Shown: positions 1 to 8,013 of the stretch, in pieces | Numbering within the stretch: position 1 is the stretch's first letter | How the letters are laid out: the number at the start of each line of letters is the position of its first letter | NCBI GenBank assembly: GCA_012839805.1 | Contig: DUMU01000007.1 | Location: forward strand, 1-64,000 | Direction of reading: 5' to 3' | DNA from: Bacillota bacterium | GTDB taxonomy: Bacteria > Bacillota > Limnochordia > Limnochordales > DUMU01 | Length of the DNA stretch: 64,000 nt | The notes under the pieces: model-generated | Told to the model about the DNA's origin: nothing | The model's input: only the letters and a program-made list of their open reading frames with translations | Database searches by the model: none | Program-made: the position numbers and the translations under genes

Positions 1-346
1 CAGGCTCAAGCCCTCCGTGGTCCCTCACCCCCTGCCCCCAGTCTTAACGAACCGGCAGGAGGGGGAACCGCGCGCGGAACCGCGACTACGGAAGGGTCCT
101 GCAGGAACCCACACGGTACCCTCTACGTCCTCACCACTCGCTGAGCAAAAGCTCCAGGCTGGCCTGCCGCGTGCGGGACTACCAGAACGGAGGGCCACTG
201 CAGGCCCCACGCGGTACCTCCCACACCCTTACCACCCACAAACTTTTTACTCACAGCTGGAAAGACCGGTAACCGCCAGGAGTAGGCGCATGTAGCGAGA
301 AGTATCCTGGGTACGCAAGTTTTGGTCGCGAAGGTGGCGGACGGCA
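1..346. other. intergenic region upstream of the DUF3084 gene (window edge)
   Basis: No convincing gene is visible. Short open frames here have no ribosome-binding site and no recognisable product. An imperfect direct repeat of about 19-20 bases (GCAGGAACCCACACGGTACC at 101-120 and a copy with one gap at 200-218) is present. The last part (about 331-337, AAGGTGG) is the ribosome-binding site of the next gene. A promoter for that gene is probably here but no clear -35/-10 pair was found. Confidence 0.5.
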
Positions 347-1633
347 TTGCCTTTCGGATGGTTCGTCATCATTGTCACAGTGATCCTGGGCGCCGTCGTG
401 GCCTGGGCCGGCGACCGGATCGGGCACAAGGTGGGGCGGCAGCGGATGACCATGTTCGGGCTGCGCCCCCGGTATACATCATTCATCGTCACCGTCGTCA
501 CCGGGGCCCTGATTGTCCTGGTAACCCTGACCGCTTTCGCCCTGCTGTCTCAGCGTGCCCGCACCGCCCTCTTCGGAATCGAGACGTTGAATGCCACCAT
601 CCAGACCCTGGAGACGGATCGCCAGCGCCGGGAAGCCGAGTTGAACGAGCTCCACCAACGTCTGGCTAGCGTCCAGGGAGAGATCGACCGTCTCAACCAA
701 GAATTGTCGCAGCTCCGAGCCGACCGGGACGCCCTCCGGCAGACCCGTCAAGAGCTCCTGGCCGAAAGGGACCGCCTGACGAAGGAACGGGAACGGCTCA
801 CGAGCGAGAAAGATCGCCTGACCGCGGAGAATGCACGTCTGGAACGCGAACGTAATGATCTCGAAGTCAAAATCAAGGAACTGGGAGAACAGCTCAACAC
901 GTTGCGAGCGTTCGGCGATCGTCTCTTCGGGGAGCTTTCGCGCTACTTCTTCGGTTTCCGCCAGGGAAACGTGGTCATCAAGTCCGGGCAACCTTTGAGC
1001 TATGGAGTCATCGCTACCGATCGTGATCCCGAGTTTGTAAAGAGCTACCTCAATTCCCTTCTCACCTGGGCCGCGCAGACCGCCCGTGCCTGGGGTGCCG
1101 GGGAGGATGAGCAAGGCCACATACTGCTCCTCAACCAGTGGGCAGTAGAAAAGCCCGATCCTAACGGGGATTTCCGGCTGCGCCAGCTTTCCGTCGATGA
1201 GATCCTCAGCCGGGTGGCCGATGCGCTGAAAAGCGATCCGACGGTTCGCAGCGCTATCGTCCGGGTGGTTTCCGTGGCCAACACCCTGGAAGGCGAGCCG
1301 GTTCCGGTAGACTTCGAACTTTTCATCAACCGGCCGGTTTTCGCGGCCGGCGAGGTGATCGACTCGATCGTCCTGGACGGGCGTGAATCGGAGGCCCGCC
1401 TCTTCTCCCAGCTTTATTCCTTCCTGCGGATCAACGTCAACCAGAAAGCCCGAGCCCGGGGTCTCCTCGAATCCCCCGAGGGAGCGCTGGGCGAAATCAG
1501 CGTGGAGGAGGCCTTCGCCGCCGTCCGGGAAGTACGCTCCCTCGGCGCTCCGGTAGAGATCGAGGCCGTGGCCGCCGGCACCACCTGGACCATCGGACCG
1601 CTTGAGATCGAACTGAGGCTGAAACGATCCTAG
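347..1633 (+). CDS. DUF3084 family membrane-anchored coiled-coil protein
   Basis: This 428-residue protein has two hydrophobic segments at its N-terminus (about residues 3-22 and 45-68). A long charged coiled coil follows (about 80-185, rich in E, R, L and Q heptads), then a globular C-terminal part ending near the stop. This layout matches the DUF3084 family of Bacillota and cyanobacteria, whose function is unknown. The start is a TTG with AAGGTGG nine bases upstream; no better start lies nearby. The gene is on the lagging strand, unlike most of its neighbours, and is followed after about 105 bases by abrB. A structural role at the membrane is only an inference from the coiled coil. Confidence 0.75.
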   Translation: MPFGWFVIIVTVILGAVVAWAGDRIGHKVGRQRMTMFGLRPRYTSFIVTVVTGALIVLVTLTAFALLSQRARTALFGIETLNATIQTLETDRQRREAELNELHQRLASVQGEIDRLNQELSQLRADRDALRQTRQELLAERDRLTKERERLTSEKDRLTAENARLERERNDLEVKIKELGEQLNTLRAFGDRLFGELSRYFFGFRQGNVVIKSGQPLSYGVIATDRDPEFVKSYLNSLLTWAAQTARAWGAGEDEQGHILLLNQWAVEKPDPNGDFRLRQLSVDEILSRVADALKSDPTVRSAIVRVVSVANTLEGEPVPVDFELFINRPVFAAGEVIDSIVLDGRESEARLFSQLYSFLRINVNQKARARGLLESPEGALGEISVEEAFAAVREVRSLGAPVEIEAVAAGTTWTIGPLEIELRLKRS

Positions 1634-1664
1634 ACGATTTTCCTTCCCAACTGCCTGGCAGGGA

Positions 1665-1693
1665 TTGACGCCGGCTGGAAATATAAGTATCGT
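1665..1693 (+). promoter_or_regulatory. possible sigma-A promoter of abrB
   Basis: A -35 element TTGACG (1665-1670) and a weak -10 element TATCGT (1688-1693) are separated by 17 bases, about 45 bases before the chosen abrB start. The -35 matches 5 of 6 positions and the -10 only 4 of 6, so this is a moderate candidate. Confidence 0.35.
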
Positions 1694-1739
1694 GGTCTTG
1701 AACTTGGCCGTGTCGACCGGTGTCGAGGGGGGATGGGAA

Positions 1740-1985
1740 GTGAAATCGACCGGTATCGTCCGCAAAGTAGACGAGCTGGGCCGGGTGGTCATCCCGATCG
1801 AGCTTCGCCGCACGCTACAGATAGGCGAGCGCGACGCACTCGAGATTTACGTGGATGGCGAGAAGATCGTGCTCAAGAAATACCAACCGGCTTGCATCTT
1901 CTGCGGCAATGCCGACGGCATCCGTACGTTCAAAGAGAAGAACATCTGCGCGGATTGCTGGGAGGCAATGCGTTCAGCGTCGTAA
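1740..1985 (+). CDS. abrB: AbrB-family transition-state regulator
   Basis: The first half of this 81-residue protein is the AbrB/SpoVT swapped-hairpin DNA-binding domain, including KSTGIVRKVDELGRVVIPIE and RRTLQIGERDALEIY. The C-terminal half carries two CxxC pairs (CIFC and CADC), as in AbrB-type proteins with a small metal-binding tail. AbrB proteins repress stationary-phase and sporulation genes during growth. The GTG start at 1740 follows GAGGGGGG by seven bases and gives the family N-terminus; a longer in-frame start at 1665 overlaps the predicted promoter and is less likely. The neighbouring rsmI, ricT, holB and tmk are the usual abrB neighbourhood of Bacillus. A hairpin terminator follows. 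Confidence 0.9.
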   Translation: MKSTGIVRKVDELGRVVIPIELRRTLQIGERDALEIYVDGEKIVLKKYQPACIFCGNADGIRTFKEKNICADCWEAMRSAS

Positions 1986-2010
1986 CCTCCGATTCATCCC
2001 AGGGGCCTGA

Positions 2011-2044
2011 CGGGTGAGCCATCCTCACCCGCCGGGCTTTTCCC
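2011..2044 (+). terminator. Rho-independent terminator after abrB
   Basis: An 8-bp inverted repeat (CGGGTGAG at 2011-2018, CTCACCCG at 2024-2031, 5-base loop) is followed by CGGGCTTTTCCCC on the plus strand. It overlaps the last codons of the convergent rsmI gene, so it separates the two transcripts. Confidence 0.7.
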
Positions 2045-2930
2045 CGCCTTCGTCATCACCATACTTCTCACCGGTGCAAGCTATCTCGTACACCTGTTTG
2101 CGGCTCAGGCCATACTTGCTCGCAACCTGCCTCAGGGCCTCCGCCCGTGATAGGCCGGCCTGCCTGGCAGCAGCGATCTCGGCGCGCAAGGTTGCCCGCG
2201 AGGGACGGCCGCCGGGATCTTGATTCCGCACCACCGGTTCTTCCGCACCGTTACGGGCCTTGGGTGTAGCCAAAGATTCGATGACCAGGGTAATCTCACC
2301 CCGGATCTCGCGCTTCTCCCACTGTTTTGCCAATTCCGTCAAAGGACCGATCGCTACTTCTTCGTGTACCTTGGTGAGCTCCCGCCCGATGGCAGCTCTC
2401 CGTTCACCCATGACTGCCGCGAGCTCCCTCAGAGTAGCCGCAAGCCGGTGGGGCGCCTCGAAGAGGACAATCGCTCTTTCCTCACGACCCAACTGAGCTA
2501 GGCGGTCCCGGCGGGCCTTTCCCGAACGGGGCAGGAAACCTTCGAAGCACCAGCGGTCGGCAACCAGTCCTGAACCGACCAGAGCGGTCGTCGCGGCCGA
2601 AGGCCCTGGCAGGACGGTGACGGGCAGGGCGGCCTCCCGGGCCGCGGCTACCAATTCACGGCCGGGATCGGAGATGCCGGGCATGCCCGCATCGGTGACC
2701 AGGGCGACCCGACGGCCGCTTTGCAGGTGCGCGAGGAGTTGAGCGAGGCGCTGGCGCCAGTTGTGGCTATGGTAACTCAGGAGTGGGGCCGAGATGGCAT
2801 AGTGCTGCAAAAGCTTACGGGTCTGCCGGGTATCCTCGGCGGCGATCAAGTCGACCTCCCGAAGGACCCGCAGCACCCGTAAACTGATATCCTCGAGGTT
2901 ACCTATGGGCGTGGCACAGACATAGAGCAT
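2025..2930 (-). CDS. rsmI: 16S rRNA (cytidine-1402 2'-O)-methyltransferase RsmI
   Basis: RsmI transfers a methyl group from S-adenosylmethionine to the 2'-O of C1402 in the decoding centre of 16S rRNA. The 301-residue protein has the signature TPIGNLEDIS near its N-terminus, AEDTRQTRKLL (about 35-45) and VTDAGMPGISDPG (about 80-92), all typical of the tetrapyrrole-methylase fold family. The C-terminus carries the usual helical extension with a helix-turn-helix-like segment (LSRAEALRQVASKYGLSRKQ). The ATG at 2930 fits family length. It lies 27 bases downstream of ricT in the tmk-abrB block. Confidence 0.95.
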   Translation of the reverse strand: MLYVCATPIGNLEDISLRVLRVLREVDLIAAEDTRQTRKLLQHYAISAPLLSYHSHNWRQRLAQLLAHLQSGRRVALVTDAGMPGISDPGRELVAAAREAALPVTVLPGPSAATTALVGSGLVADRWCFEGFLPRSGKARRDRLAQLGREERAIVLFEAPHRLAATLRELAAVMGERRAAIGRELTKVHEEVAIGPLTELAKQWEKREIRGEITLVIESLATPKARNGAEEPVVRNQDPGGRPSRATLRAEIAAARQAGLSRAEALRQVASKYGLSRKQVYEIACTGEKYGDDEGGEKPGG

Positions 2931-2957
2931 GGATCGTCGACGGCTACGTCCCCTCCC

Positions 2958-4001
2958 TCATTGATCGGCAGCGCCCGGCCCCGTGGTGCCGGCGGCCGGC
3001 CCTGGGGCGTGCTTCCTTACCCGGCGGCGACGTCGCGCTCGTGTTGGCTTTCGGCGAGGAGGATTAGCTGCGTCATCTGCGGACGGGGAGGCCGTCGCCG
3101 CCGTTACCTCCGCGGTAGCGACGTGAGGCCGCGGCTTCTTCCCTCTCTTTTTCCGCCGGCGTTGGGGTACCCCCGGCACCGGCGTCTCCGGATCGTCCTT
3201 CTCGTCACCCTTCGACGCGTCGGGTTGGTACTGGCCGTCCCCCTGGCCGCACCCCTCTCGTTGTTCCTCGTGGCAGCCGTTGCCCTTACGGTTGGCCTGG
3301 CCGTTCCCGTCCTCGTGGTCGGGGCTGCCTCCGCTCCGGTCTGCTTCTTCTTCGTAGCGCAGGCAGCACATCAAACGGCCGCACATTCCAGAAATCCGGC
3401 CCGGGTTCAAGGATAGGTTTTGCTCCTTGGCCATGCGGATCGCTACCGGAGCAAACTCCTTGAGAAAAGAAGCGCAGCACAGAACCCGCCCACACGGCCC
3501 AAGGCCCCCGAGAAGGCGGGCATGGTCACGAACGCCGATCTGGCGCAGCTCCACACGGCAATGAAAATGACTCGTAAGGTCGTGAACCAGGGCACGGAAG
3601 TCTACCCTACCGTCGGCCACGAAGTAGAGGGTCAGCCGGCCCCCGTCGGCGGTGTACGCAGCATCGACCACCCGCATCGGGAGCCCCCGCGCCGCAATCC
3701 TCTCCCGGGCGTAGCTTTTCGCTTGCTCCTCTTTCTCACGCAACTCGGCGAGGGCGTCCTCGTCATCTGGCGACCACGGCCGCAGGACCGGGGGGAGGGG
3801 TAAGTTGAGCGCCTCGGCCGGCAGGAGCCGCGCCTCGAGCACCACCTGTCCCCATACCTCGCCCTGCTCCGTGGGGACGAGAACCCGCGTTCCCCGGGTA
3901 AGTGAAAACTCGCCGGGATCGAAGTAATAGACTCGGGCCGACTTAGGTAGTCTTACCCCGACGGCCCTCACCATCTCGCTTTGTGAAGCATGGCTTTCCA
4001 T
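2958..4001 (-). CDS. ricT: PSP1-domain protein RicT (YaaT)
   Basis: RicT is a PSP1-domain protein that in Bacillus forms the Y-complex with RicA (YmcA) and RicF (YlbF), which binds iron-sulphur clusters and affects mRNA maturation, sporulation and biofilm formation. The core (about residues 10-255) has the conserved cysteine clusters LGPCGRVLCCASF and GMCGRLMCCLRYE. A basic, low-complexity tail of roughly 85 residues follows, longer than in Bacillus. The ATG at 4001 is preceded by AAGGAAGTG and yields the family N-terminus; the open frame extends upstream into holB but that part is not RicT-like. It lies between holB and rsmI as in Bacillus, but yabA and the intervening methyltransferase genes are absent. 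Confidence 0.9.
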   Translation of the reverse strand: MESHASQSEMVRAVGVRLPKSARVYYFDPGEFSLTRGTRVLVPTEQGEVWGQVVLEARLLPAEALNLPLPPVLRPWSPDDEDALAELREKEEQAKSYARERIAARGLPMRVVDAAYTADGGRLTLYFVADGRVDFRALVHDLTSHFHCRVELRQIGVRDHARLLGGLGPCGRVLCCASFLKEFAPVAIRMAKEQNLSLNPGRISGMCGRLMCCLRYEEEADRSGGSPDHEDGNGQANRKGNGCHEEQREGCGQGDGQYQPDASKGDEKDDPETPVPGVPQRRRKKRGKKPRPHVATAEVTAATASPSADDAANPPRRKPTRARRRRRVRKHAPGPAAGTTGPGAADQ

Positions 4002-4059
4002 CCGGTCACTTCCTTCATGCCGATAGCCAAATACAACACTCTCAACTAATGAATTGCTT

Positions 4060-5166
4060 TTAGCCCGAGGAGCTCCCCGCACACTTATGCCAGGCCGACC
4101 GCAGGTCGAGAAAGAGAGCGTCCAGGCTGAGCCGGGGACTGCCCAGCTGGCCGGCGCGGCGGGCCAGCCCATCGGCCTGCTCCGCCAGGGCAAGAAACGC
4201 CCGCGCCGCCGCCGGATCTCGCGGCCGGCCATCCCGGATCCGCCCCCGCCTCGCGCCGCCCATCCCCGATTGCCTTTGCACCAGCTCCGGCACCAGCAGC
4301 GCTCCCGCCTGAAACTCGTCCTCTCCGGCAACTACGTCCCTTGGCCCGGTGAGGACAGTCAGATCCCGCAAGCAAAGCGCGAGGATTTCCAGCCGGGCGG
4401 GTAAGTCGGGGGCCTCCGCCCATTCCTCGGCCTGGCGAAAGAGTTCCGTGGCAGTTGCCTCCCGCAGGGCAAGGACCCAGTCCACCACCAGGTTCCGGCG
4501 GGCTGCAGCTTCGGGCTGGCTGAGGTCCCAGGCTACCCCGGGTCGTCCCCCTGACAGCCGGGCAGCAGTGGCGGCAACCTCCGCCTTCACCCCTTGCGCC
4601 TTCAGCCATTCCGCCACCTCGTGGACCGGCAGCACCCCCAGGGTTACGTGCTGGCACCGGGACCGGATCGTGGGCAACAGGCCGGCCGGACTCTCGGTGA
4701 CCAGTATCCACGTGGTTGAGGCCGGCGGTTCTTCGAGGCTTTTGAGCAGCATGTTCTGCCCGGCTTCGGTTGCGCGGTCCGCCCCCACCAGGACGCCTAC
4801 CCGGCTACCGCCCCGCACCGGACGCAGGGCAACTACTGATTGAACCCACCCGCGAAGTTCGTCGATGCCGAGGCGCTGCCCGGCTGCCGCTTCCAGCCAA
4901 TGACAATCGGGATGAGTACCCGCCTCCACCTCCTGGCAGTCACGGCAACCTCCACAACCCCACCCGGAGGGATGCGAAGTGCTACAAAGCAGCGCCTGGG
5001 CTACAGCTCGAGCGACCACCTGCTTGCCAACCCCGGCCGGGCCGCTCAATAACAGGGCATGAGTCAATCGACCCGCCCGCAGGTCGGCTCCGATGATGGC
5101 CTTGACCCGATCCTGCCCGAGTACACGGTCGATCAGCCGCCGTGGCGGCGCCTTCGCGCTTCCCAC
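4060..5166 (-). CDS. holB: DNA polymerase III delta' subunit
   Basis: This is a clamp-loader subunit that works with DnaX and delta to load the DnaN ring. The 368-residue protein has a P-loop-like GPAGVGKQ (about 41-48), the zinc-binding cysteine group CGGCRDC with an upstream cysteine, the sensor/SRC region LLPTIRSRCQHV, and LLKSLEEPP typical of delta'. A GTG start at 5166 gives the expected N-terminus (LIDRVLGQDRV); GAGG lies about 12 bases upstream. It sits between darA and ricT in the conserved tmk-holB block. Confidence 0.93.
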   Translation of the reverse strand: MGSAKAPPRRLIDRVLGQDRVKAIIGADLRAGRLTHALLLSGPAGVGKQVVARAVAQALLCSTSHPSGWGCGGCRDCQEVEAGTHPDCHWLEAAAGQRLGIDELRGWVQSVVALRPVRGGSRVGVLVGADRATEAGQNMLLKSLEEPPASTTWILVTESPAGLLPTIRSRCQHVTLGVLPVHEVAEWLKAQGVKAEVAATAARLSGGRPGVAWDLSQPEAAARRNLVVDWVLALREATATELFRQAEEWAEAPDLPARLEILALCLRDLTVLTGPRDVVAGEDEFQAGALLVPELVQRQSGMGGARRGRIRDGRPRDPAAARAFLALAEQADGLARRAGQLGSPRLSLDALFLDLRSAWHKCAGSSSG

Positions 5167-5202
5167 CCCAATCTTACCTCATCCCATTCCCGTATCTCTG
5201 CC

Positions 5203-5568
5203 TCACACGCGATCGAAACGGACCACATCGAGGACGAAAGCGATGGTACCGCCCGGCCGGGGCGGAGCAGCCCCCGGCGACCCCGGGGAGAGATCGGCCG
5301 GGGAGGCAACGGATCTTTCTCCTTCTCTAGAAAGCGGTGGTCCGGTGGTCGCGACGGCTGCACCAGTACGAGGGCCGCAAACCGCCCTGAGGATCTCGAT
5401 GACCTCCGGAACCCGCTCGTCCTGAACCCCCACCAAGAGGGTGGTATTCCCCTGCCGTAAAAAGCCACCGGTGCTGGCCAGCTTGGTCGCGCGCAACCCC
5501 TTCGCCAGGAGCTTTTCCAGTACCAGTCCCACGTCCTGATTCTGAACGACTGTGAGTACCAGCTTCAT
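5203..5568 (-). CDS. darA: cyclic-di-AMP receptor protein DarA (PstA/YaaQ)
   Basis: DarA is a PII-like trimeric protein that binds cyclic di-AMP in Bacillota. The protein begins MKLVLTVVQNQDVG, continues with KLASTGGFLRQGNTTLLVGV (core beta strands and T-loop base) and ends with GGTIAFVLDVVRFDRV, all characteristic. The middle loop (about residues 70-105) is Pro/Gly/Ser rich and somewhat longer than usual, giving 121 residues. ATG at 5568 has AGGTG six bases upstream. It lies between tmk and holB as in Bacillus; the yaaR gene normally next to it is missing. Confidence 0.92.
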   Translation of the reverse strand: MKLVLTVVQNQDVGLVLEKLLAKGLRATKLASTGGFLRQGNTTLLVGVQDERVPEVIEILRAVCGPRTGAAVATTGPPLSREGERSVASPADLSPGSPGAAPPRPGGTIAFVLDVVRFDRV

Positions 5569-5587
5569 CAATTCACCTGCCAATTGA

Positions 5588-6220
5588 CTAGATTGCCAAC
5601 CCCAGCCGCCGGTGAACCGTTACCCTCACCTGCTCGGCCACCTGCTGCACCGGCCCGCGGGCATCCACCACCACGATTCTCTCCGGCCAGCGGCGGGCCA
5701 ACTCAAGATATCCGGTTCGCACTTTTTCCTGGTAGCCGGACCCTCGTGCCTCCAGGCGGTCCGATGCCGCCTCGCCGCGGCGAGTGCGGATCCTTTCCCA
5801 GGCAACGGCGACTGGCACATCCAGCAGGATGGTGAGATCGGGCCAGGTTCGCTGGATCGCGAACTCGTTGATCCGCAGTACCGGGTCGATGCCCACTCCC
5901 AGCCCCACTCCCTGGTAGGCGAGACTGGAGTCGACGTACCGGTCCACCAGCACGAAATCGCCCCGATCCAGAGCCGGCCGTATCACTTGCTCCACGTGGG
6001 CCGCCCGGGCGGCAGCCATCAAAAGCACTTCAGTCATGGAACCAAAGGTGTACTTCGGATCAAGCAACAGCTGGCGGACGGCCTCCCCCAGCGGCGAACC
6101 TCCCGGCTCACGGCTGGCGATCACCGGGTAGCCGGCCCGGCGCAAGGCTCGGACGAGTAGCTCGAGCTGGGTGCTTTTACCCGCGCCGTCCACTCCCTCG
6201 AAAGTTATGAACGCCCCCAC
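5588..6220 (-). CDS. tmk: thymidylate kinase
   Basis: Tmk phosphorylates dTMP to dTDP for DNA synthesis. The 210-residue protein shows the P-loop FEGVDGAGKSTQ (8-19), the substrate motif ASREPGGSPLGE, and DRYVDSSLAYQG, all canonical. The GTG start at 6220 is preceded by GGAAAGGGG about seven bases upstream; that ribosome-binding site lies inside a perfect 12-bp hairpin (see 6225-6264), suggesting translational control. darA starts 19 bases downstream, so the genes are probably cotranscribed from the speA promoter. Confidence 0.95.
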   Translation of the reverse strand: MGAFITFEGVDGAGKSTQLELLVRALRRAGYPVIASREPGGSPLGEAVRQLLLDPKYTFGSMTEVLLMAAARAAHVEQVIRPALDRGDFVLVDRYVDSSLAYQGVGLGVGIDPVLRINEFAIQRTWPDLTILLDVPVAVAWERIRTRRGEAASDRLEARGSGYQEKVRTGYLELARRWPERIVVVDARGPVQQVAEQVRVTVHRRLGLAI

Positions 6221-6224
6221 AAAG

Positions 6225-6264
6225 CCGCCCCTTTCCCTAGTCCTTTCGACATGGAAAGGGGCGG
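6225..6264 (-). promoter_or_regulatory. hairpin sequestering the tmk ribosome-binding site
   Basis: Read on the minus strand, CCGCCCCTTTCC (6264-6253) pairs perfectly with GGAAAGGGGCGG (6236-6225) across a 16-base loop. The second arm contains the purine-rich Shine-Dalgarno of tmk, which begins four bases further on with GTG. It could be an attenuator or terminator after the speA-like gene, but there is no U tract, so masking of the ribosome-binding site is the more direct reading. Confidence 0.55.
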
Positions 6265-6315
6265 TCCTTCCGGGCAGCTTTTGTCCACGGTTTCCTAAGG
6301 TTTCCGCGCCAGCGC

Positions 6316-7842
6316 TCAGCGCGCGGTCACCAGGAGCCCGCGGCGGGGGTCGTGACCGGGACAGAAGGTGCGCAGGTGGGCACCGGCCTCGCTGAAGCGA
6401 CAGACTGCCTCGATGACGGCCTCCGTAACCACCTCACCCGGGCTGACCAAGGGAATCCCGGGGGGATAGGGAGCGATCCACTCGGCTGCCACCCGACCCG
6501 CGGCCGCGCGCCACTCCACCCACTCGCGGGGAGCAAAGTAGGCTTCCCGGGGTGAACAGGCTACCTCCGGGCGCGGTAGCAGATGAGCCATGCGCCTCAC
6601 CGCGACCGGTGATCCGGAAGCAACGCGCCCTTGGTGGGCCAGCCGGCGAAAAGCCTCCACGAGGCGGGAGGCAGTCTCAGGAGTATCTCCTATGGTTATA
6701 AGCGCGAGTACGTGTCGAAAATCCGAGAGCTCCACCTGAACCCCGAGCTCCCGTAACCGCTTTTCCGCGTCGAAGCCCGTAAGGCCCAACCCGGTTACGT
6801 CCACTGCTATCTTGGTCGGATCGATGTCATAGTAACCAGGACGGCCGAGCACTTCAGGACCCCAGAGTCGCAACCCGGGTATCTGAGCAAGGCCGCTGCG
6901 TACCGCCAGGGCCAGGTCAAGCGCCTTCCCTAGGAGGGCCGTCCCTTCGTGGGCCATTTGCCAGCGGGCCGCGTCCAGGGAGATACAAAGAAGGGGGTTG
7001 GGGCTCGTGCTGGTCACCAGGCGCAGCGCGGCCGCCACCCGTTCGGGGTCGAGGCGCGTCCCCCGCACATGGAGGAGGGAGGCCTGGGTGAGAGCACCCA
7101 GCAGCTTGTGAACCGAGTGCGCCACCCCGTCCGCCCCGGCGGCCACAGCCGAAAGGGGCAGAGCGGGATGAAAGGGGAAATGGGGGCCGTGAGCCTCGTC
7201 CACCAGGACCGGCAGGCCCCGTTCATGGACCAGCTTCACGATCTCCGCGAGCCGCCCGGCTATGCCGTAATAGTTGGGGTTGATCAGAAAGACCGCTTTG
7301 GCCCGGGGATGAGCGGCCAGGGCAGCCGCGTAATCAGACGGTTCTGGAATCCCCGGGACGCCCAGCATATCGTCGAAAGGGGTAGGAAGGTAGACCGGGC
7401 GTGCTCCGGTGAGGATCAAAGCGCTGACGGCCGACCAATGGGCATCGCGAGGCAAGATCACCTCGTCCTCCGGGCCGACCGCGGCCAGGAAGAGCGCTTG
7501 GATCCCGGAAGTAGTTCCGTTCACCAAGAAAAAGGAGCGATCCACTCCGTAGAGCCGGGCGGCCAGGTTCTCCGCCTTCTCTACCGCAGCATCCCAATCG
7601 TTTCCGATCGACCGGTCTTCGACTTCGTCACAAATGTCGAACGCCGCGGCCGGGCCCAGCATCTCGGCCAGGGGGGCAGGCAGTCCCGGGCCGCCTTTGT
7701 GCCCGGGCGTATGATAGCGGCCGATACCGGCCATCTTATAGGCTCGGTTGCTATGTAGCAGTGGAAGCTGGTCTTGAAGCTCGTCCTGCGACGGTTCGGT
7801 GCGCACCCCGGGGTCGATCACCATGGCCATATGTTTGCTCAT
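6316..7842 (-). CDS. Orn/Lys/Arg decarboxylase family PLP enzyme (SpeA/YaaO-like)
   Basis: This is a fold-type I PLP-dependent decarboxylase of the bacterial arginine/lysine/ornithine decarboxylase group. The 508-residue protein has HTPGHKGG near the N-terminus, the substrate/PLP region VDEAHGPHFPFHP, the PLP lysine motif SVHKLLGALTQ, and a C-terminal domain ending in PGHDPRRGLL. The likely product is agmatine, cadaverine or putrescine, but the substrate cannot be read from the sequence. It heads the block speA-tmk-darA-holB-ricT-rsmI, as yaaO does in Bacillus. ATG at 7842 is preceded by GGGTGGG very close to the start, so the exact start is uncertain. Confidence 0.88.
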   Translation of the reverse strand: MSKHMAMVIDPGVRTEPSQDELQDQLPLLHSNRAYKMAGIGRYHTPGHKGGPGLPAPLAEMLGPAAAFDICDEVEDRSIGNDWDAAVEKAENLAARLYGVDRSFFLVNGTTSGIQALFLAAVGPEDEVILPRDAHWSAVSALILTGARPVYLPTPFDDMLGVPGIPEPSDYAAALAAHPRAKAVFLINPNYYGIAGRLAEIVKLVHERGLPVLVDEAHGPHFPFHPALPLSAVAAGADGVAHSVHKLLGALTQASLLHVRGTRLDPERVAAALRLVTSTSPNPLLCISLDAARWQMAHEGTALLGKALDLALAVRSGLAQIPGLRLWGPEVLGRPGYYDIDPTKIAVDVTGLGLTGFDAEKRLRELGVQVELSDFRHVLALITIGDTPETASRLVEAFRRLAHQGRVASGSPVAVRRMAHLLPRPEVACSPREAYFAPREWVEWRAAAGRVAAEWIAPYPPGIPLVSPGEVVTEAVIEAVCRFSEAGAHLRTFCPGHDPRRGLLVTAR

Positions 7843-7915
7843 CCCACCCGATTTCGTCAGTTAGGTTGCCCGGCCTCCGTCTTTGGCGCCACCGCCCAAT
7901 GACAAGGTCCAGCCC

Positions 7916-7944
7916 ATTATAGGGACTGCTCGGGTCGCTGTATA
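7916..7944 (-). promoter_or_regulatory. probable promoter of the speA-tmk operon
   Basis: On the minus strand, a perfect -10 TATAAT (7921-7916) lies 17 bases after TATACA (7944-7939), which matches the -35 consensus at 4 of 6 positions. It is about 75 bases upstream of the decarboxylase start in the 171-base gap after the DUF711 gene. Confidence 0.5.
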
Positions 7945-8013
7945 GAGGGAGGCGACAAAAACTCTTTCCTGCCGGCCGGCGAACCGGCCCCCGGACTCTG
8001 CACCGTCTGCCCA

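Noticed and set aside
479-1813. 444-codon open frame antisense to the DUF3084 gene
   Set aside because: It is a high-GC shadow of the coding strand, with no ribosome-binding site and no recognisable domain.
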